NCBI GenBank assembly: GCA_019415705.1
Contig: DXYS01000041.1
Span: forward strand, 1 to 5,165
Direction of reading: 5' to 3'
DNA length: 5,165 nt
DNA from: Bacteroidales bacterium
GTDB taxonomy: Bacteria; Bacteroidota; Bacteroidia; Bacteroidales; Muribaculaceae
Part shown: in pieces, positions 4,000-5,165 of the stretch
How the letters are laid out: each line of letters begins with the position of its first letter
Numbering within the stretch: the first letter of the stretch is position 1
The notes under the pieces: generated by a model
What the model was told of the DNA's origin: nothing
What the model saw: the letters and a program-made list of their open reading frames with translations, nothing else
Databases searched by the model: none
Position numbers and translations under genes: made by a program

Positions 4000-5165
4000 T
4001 TATTCAAACTCGATGAGTACGGCGTCGGTGCCTACGACTTCGTCCGGCTTGACGAAGACGCGTTTGATGGTGTGGTCGGCTGTGGCCTGCACGTCGTTCT
4101 CCATCTTCATGGCCTCGTAGACGAGGAGTATGTCGCCTTTCTTGACTTTATCGCCGGGCTTGACGTTTATTTCGATGATGCGGCCGCCCATGGGAGCGAC
4201 GAGCGTCTCACCGGTTATGGGTGCATCGTCGACTTTCTCCTCAGCCTTAGCCTCGGCGGGTTTCTCCTTAGCCTGTTTGGCCTCGAATTCCTCGGTGCGG
4301 CGGCGACGGAGGAAACCGTTGGCTACGTTGGGCAGGAGTTCCATCAGCAGTTCTTCCTCGCGGTTAGAGGCGAGTTTGACACCGCCGAGTTCTTCGATAA
4401 CAGGATTCTCGGGGCGTTTGTAAGAGGCTGTGTCGTAGGGCTTCTCCTCTGGGCTGCCGGTGATTTTCTCGCGGAACTCGGCTTTGACAGCTACGGGTGT
4501 GTGGCCGTACTCGCCTTTTACCAATGAGATGAACTGGTTAGACTTGGTTGTGTAGTCGGGGTTGCCTTTGCGGCGGTCCATAGCGACAGACACGGCCTGA
4601 GAGCCTACAATCTGGCTTGTCGGGGTCACGAGAGGCACGAGACCGGCGTCGCGTCGCACCATCGGTATCAGGCGCATTGCGTCGTCAAGCAGGTCGTCGG
4701 CTTTGAGAGCTTTGAGCTGTGCGACCATGTTGGAGTACATGCCGCCGGGGACTTCGGCATTCTTGACAAGCTCGTTGGGTTTTGGGAAGCCGAAATATTC
4801 TTCGATGGCATGGCATGCTGCGAGGAGCGTCTCCTCGTCGCCGGCTTTGGCGGCTGCGACAGCGCGGTCAAGCTGAGCCTCGACGTCGGCAGGCAGCTTG
4901 TCGGTGAGCGGATCGAATTCGCGCGGGAGCTTGCCGAGGTCAAAGTCTTTGAGTGACTGACGTGCGCCAAGGAGACGTTTGCGGATTTCGCCGACGGCCT
5001 TCATGTCCACATCAATCTCGATGCCGAGACGCTGAGTGAACAGGTAGACCAACTCGATGGCGGGAGCAGCCGAGCCTCCGCCAAACCACCAGATGTTGGT
5101 GTCGAGGATGTCGACGCCGTTGAGGATGGCCATCACGCACGATGCCAGACCGTAGCCCGGGGTGC
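4000..5165 (-). CDS. Biotin-dependent carboxyltransferase subunit, pyruvate carboxylase B / oxaloacetate decarboxylase alpha type (5' end missing)
   Basis: This subunit carries biotin and transfers CO2 between it and an oxo acid, making or consuming oxaloacetate; a biotin carboxylase (pyruvate carboxylase) or a membrane decarboxylase would be its partner. The frame stays open to base 5165, so about 387 C-terminal residues are seen and the N-terminal catalytic barrel is mostly outside. Visible residues 1-38 are the end of the barrel (TPGYGLASCVMAILNGVDILDT, then WWFGGGSAAPAIEL). The conserved PYC/OADA domain follows (about 45-270), with EVPGGMYSN (137-145) and LVTPTSQIVGSQAV (178-191). An Ala/Glu/Lys-rich linker (about 294-318) leads to a biotinyl domain (321-387). 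The motif EAMKMEN holds the biotin lysine at 353 (codon 4105-4107), 35 residues from the end, as usual. The sequence alone does not settle pycB versus oadA; a soluble pyruvate carboxylase subunit is my preference. The GTG/ATG near 5134 are internal codons. Confidence 0.9.
   Translation of the reverse strand, partial: TPGYGLASCVMAILNGVDILDTNIWWFGGGSAAPAIELVYLFTQRLGIEIDVDMKAVGEIRKRLLGARQSLKDFDLGKLPREFDPLTDKLPADVEAQLDRAVAAAKAGDEETLLAACHAIEEYFGFPKPNELVKNAEVPGGMYSNMVAQLKALKADDLLDDAMRLIPMVRRDAGLVPLVTPTSQIVGSQAVSVAMDRRKGNPDYTTKSNQFISLVKGEYGHTPVAVKAEFREKITGSPEEKPYDTASYKRPENPVIEELGGVKLASNREEELLMELLPNVANGFLRRRRTEEFEAKQAKEKPAEAKAEEKVDDAPITGETLVAPMGGRIIEINVKPGDKVKKGDILLVYEAMKMENDVQATADHTIKRVFVKPDEVVGTDAVLIEFE

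Noticed and set aside
4072..4527. 151-codon open frame on the + strand opposite the carboxyltransferase gene
   Set aside because: It is wholly antisense to a clearly conserved coding region with well-matched family motifs. Its translation is low-complexity Gly/Leu/Phe-rich and matches no family I know, as expected for a shadow of GC-biased codons.

Overview
The window looks like ordinary chromosomal DNA from a gut-type Bacteroidales, possibly of the Muribaculaceae. Three things point there. The proteins are of Bacteroidetes type: BamD, the long form of RNA polymerase omega, cysteine-free L31, and a separate biotinylated carboxyltransferase subunit. The genes lack Shine-Dalgarno sequences and have A/T-rich leaders instead. 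Three upstream regions carry the Bacteroidetes promoter form, a TTTG-like -33 box, 19 bases, then TAnnTTTG. The family-level placement is a guess from memory of such sequences.

Layout: bases 1-515 hold no credible gene and are full of short GC-rich hairpins, which look like a mosaic of dispersed intergenic palindromes. A promoter at 516-546 then drives bamD (571-1383) and probably rpoZ (1460-1795). A second promoter (1830-1860) drives rpsO (1907-2182), which ends at a strong hairpin terminator (2220-2248). Next is a lipoprotein with two META/HslJ-like domains (2366-3331), followed by overlapping hairpins (3375-3412). A consensus promoter (3422-3452) precedes the gene for ribosomal protein L31 (3522-3776). 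All of these are on the + strand. They meet a convergent - strand gene, the C-terminal two thirds or so of a biotin-dependent carboxyltransferase subunit (pycB/oadA type, 4000-5165, 5' end outside the window). Two hairpins lie in the gap between them.

The genes are mostly housekeeping: outer membrane protein assembly (BamD), transcription (omega), translation (S15, L31) and C3/C4 carboxylation metabolism. The META lipoprotein is the only gene of unclear role. I found no mobile element, CRISPR array, tRNA, rRNA, toxin-antitoxin pair or defence system, and no convincing undescribed system. The items most worth a second look are the 5' hairpin-rich region, the inverted repeat beside the L31 promoter, and the duplicated META lipoprotein.
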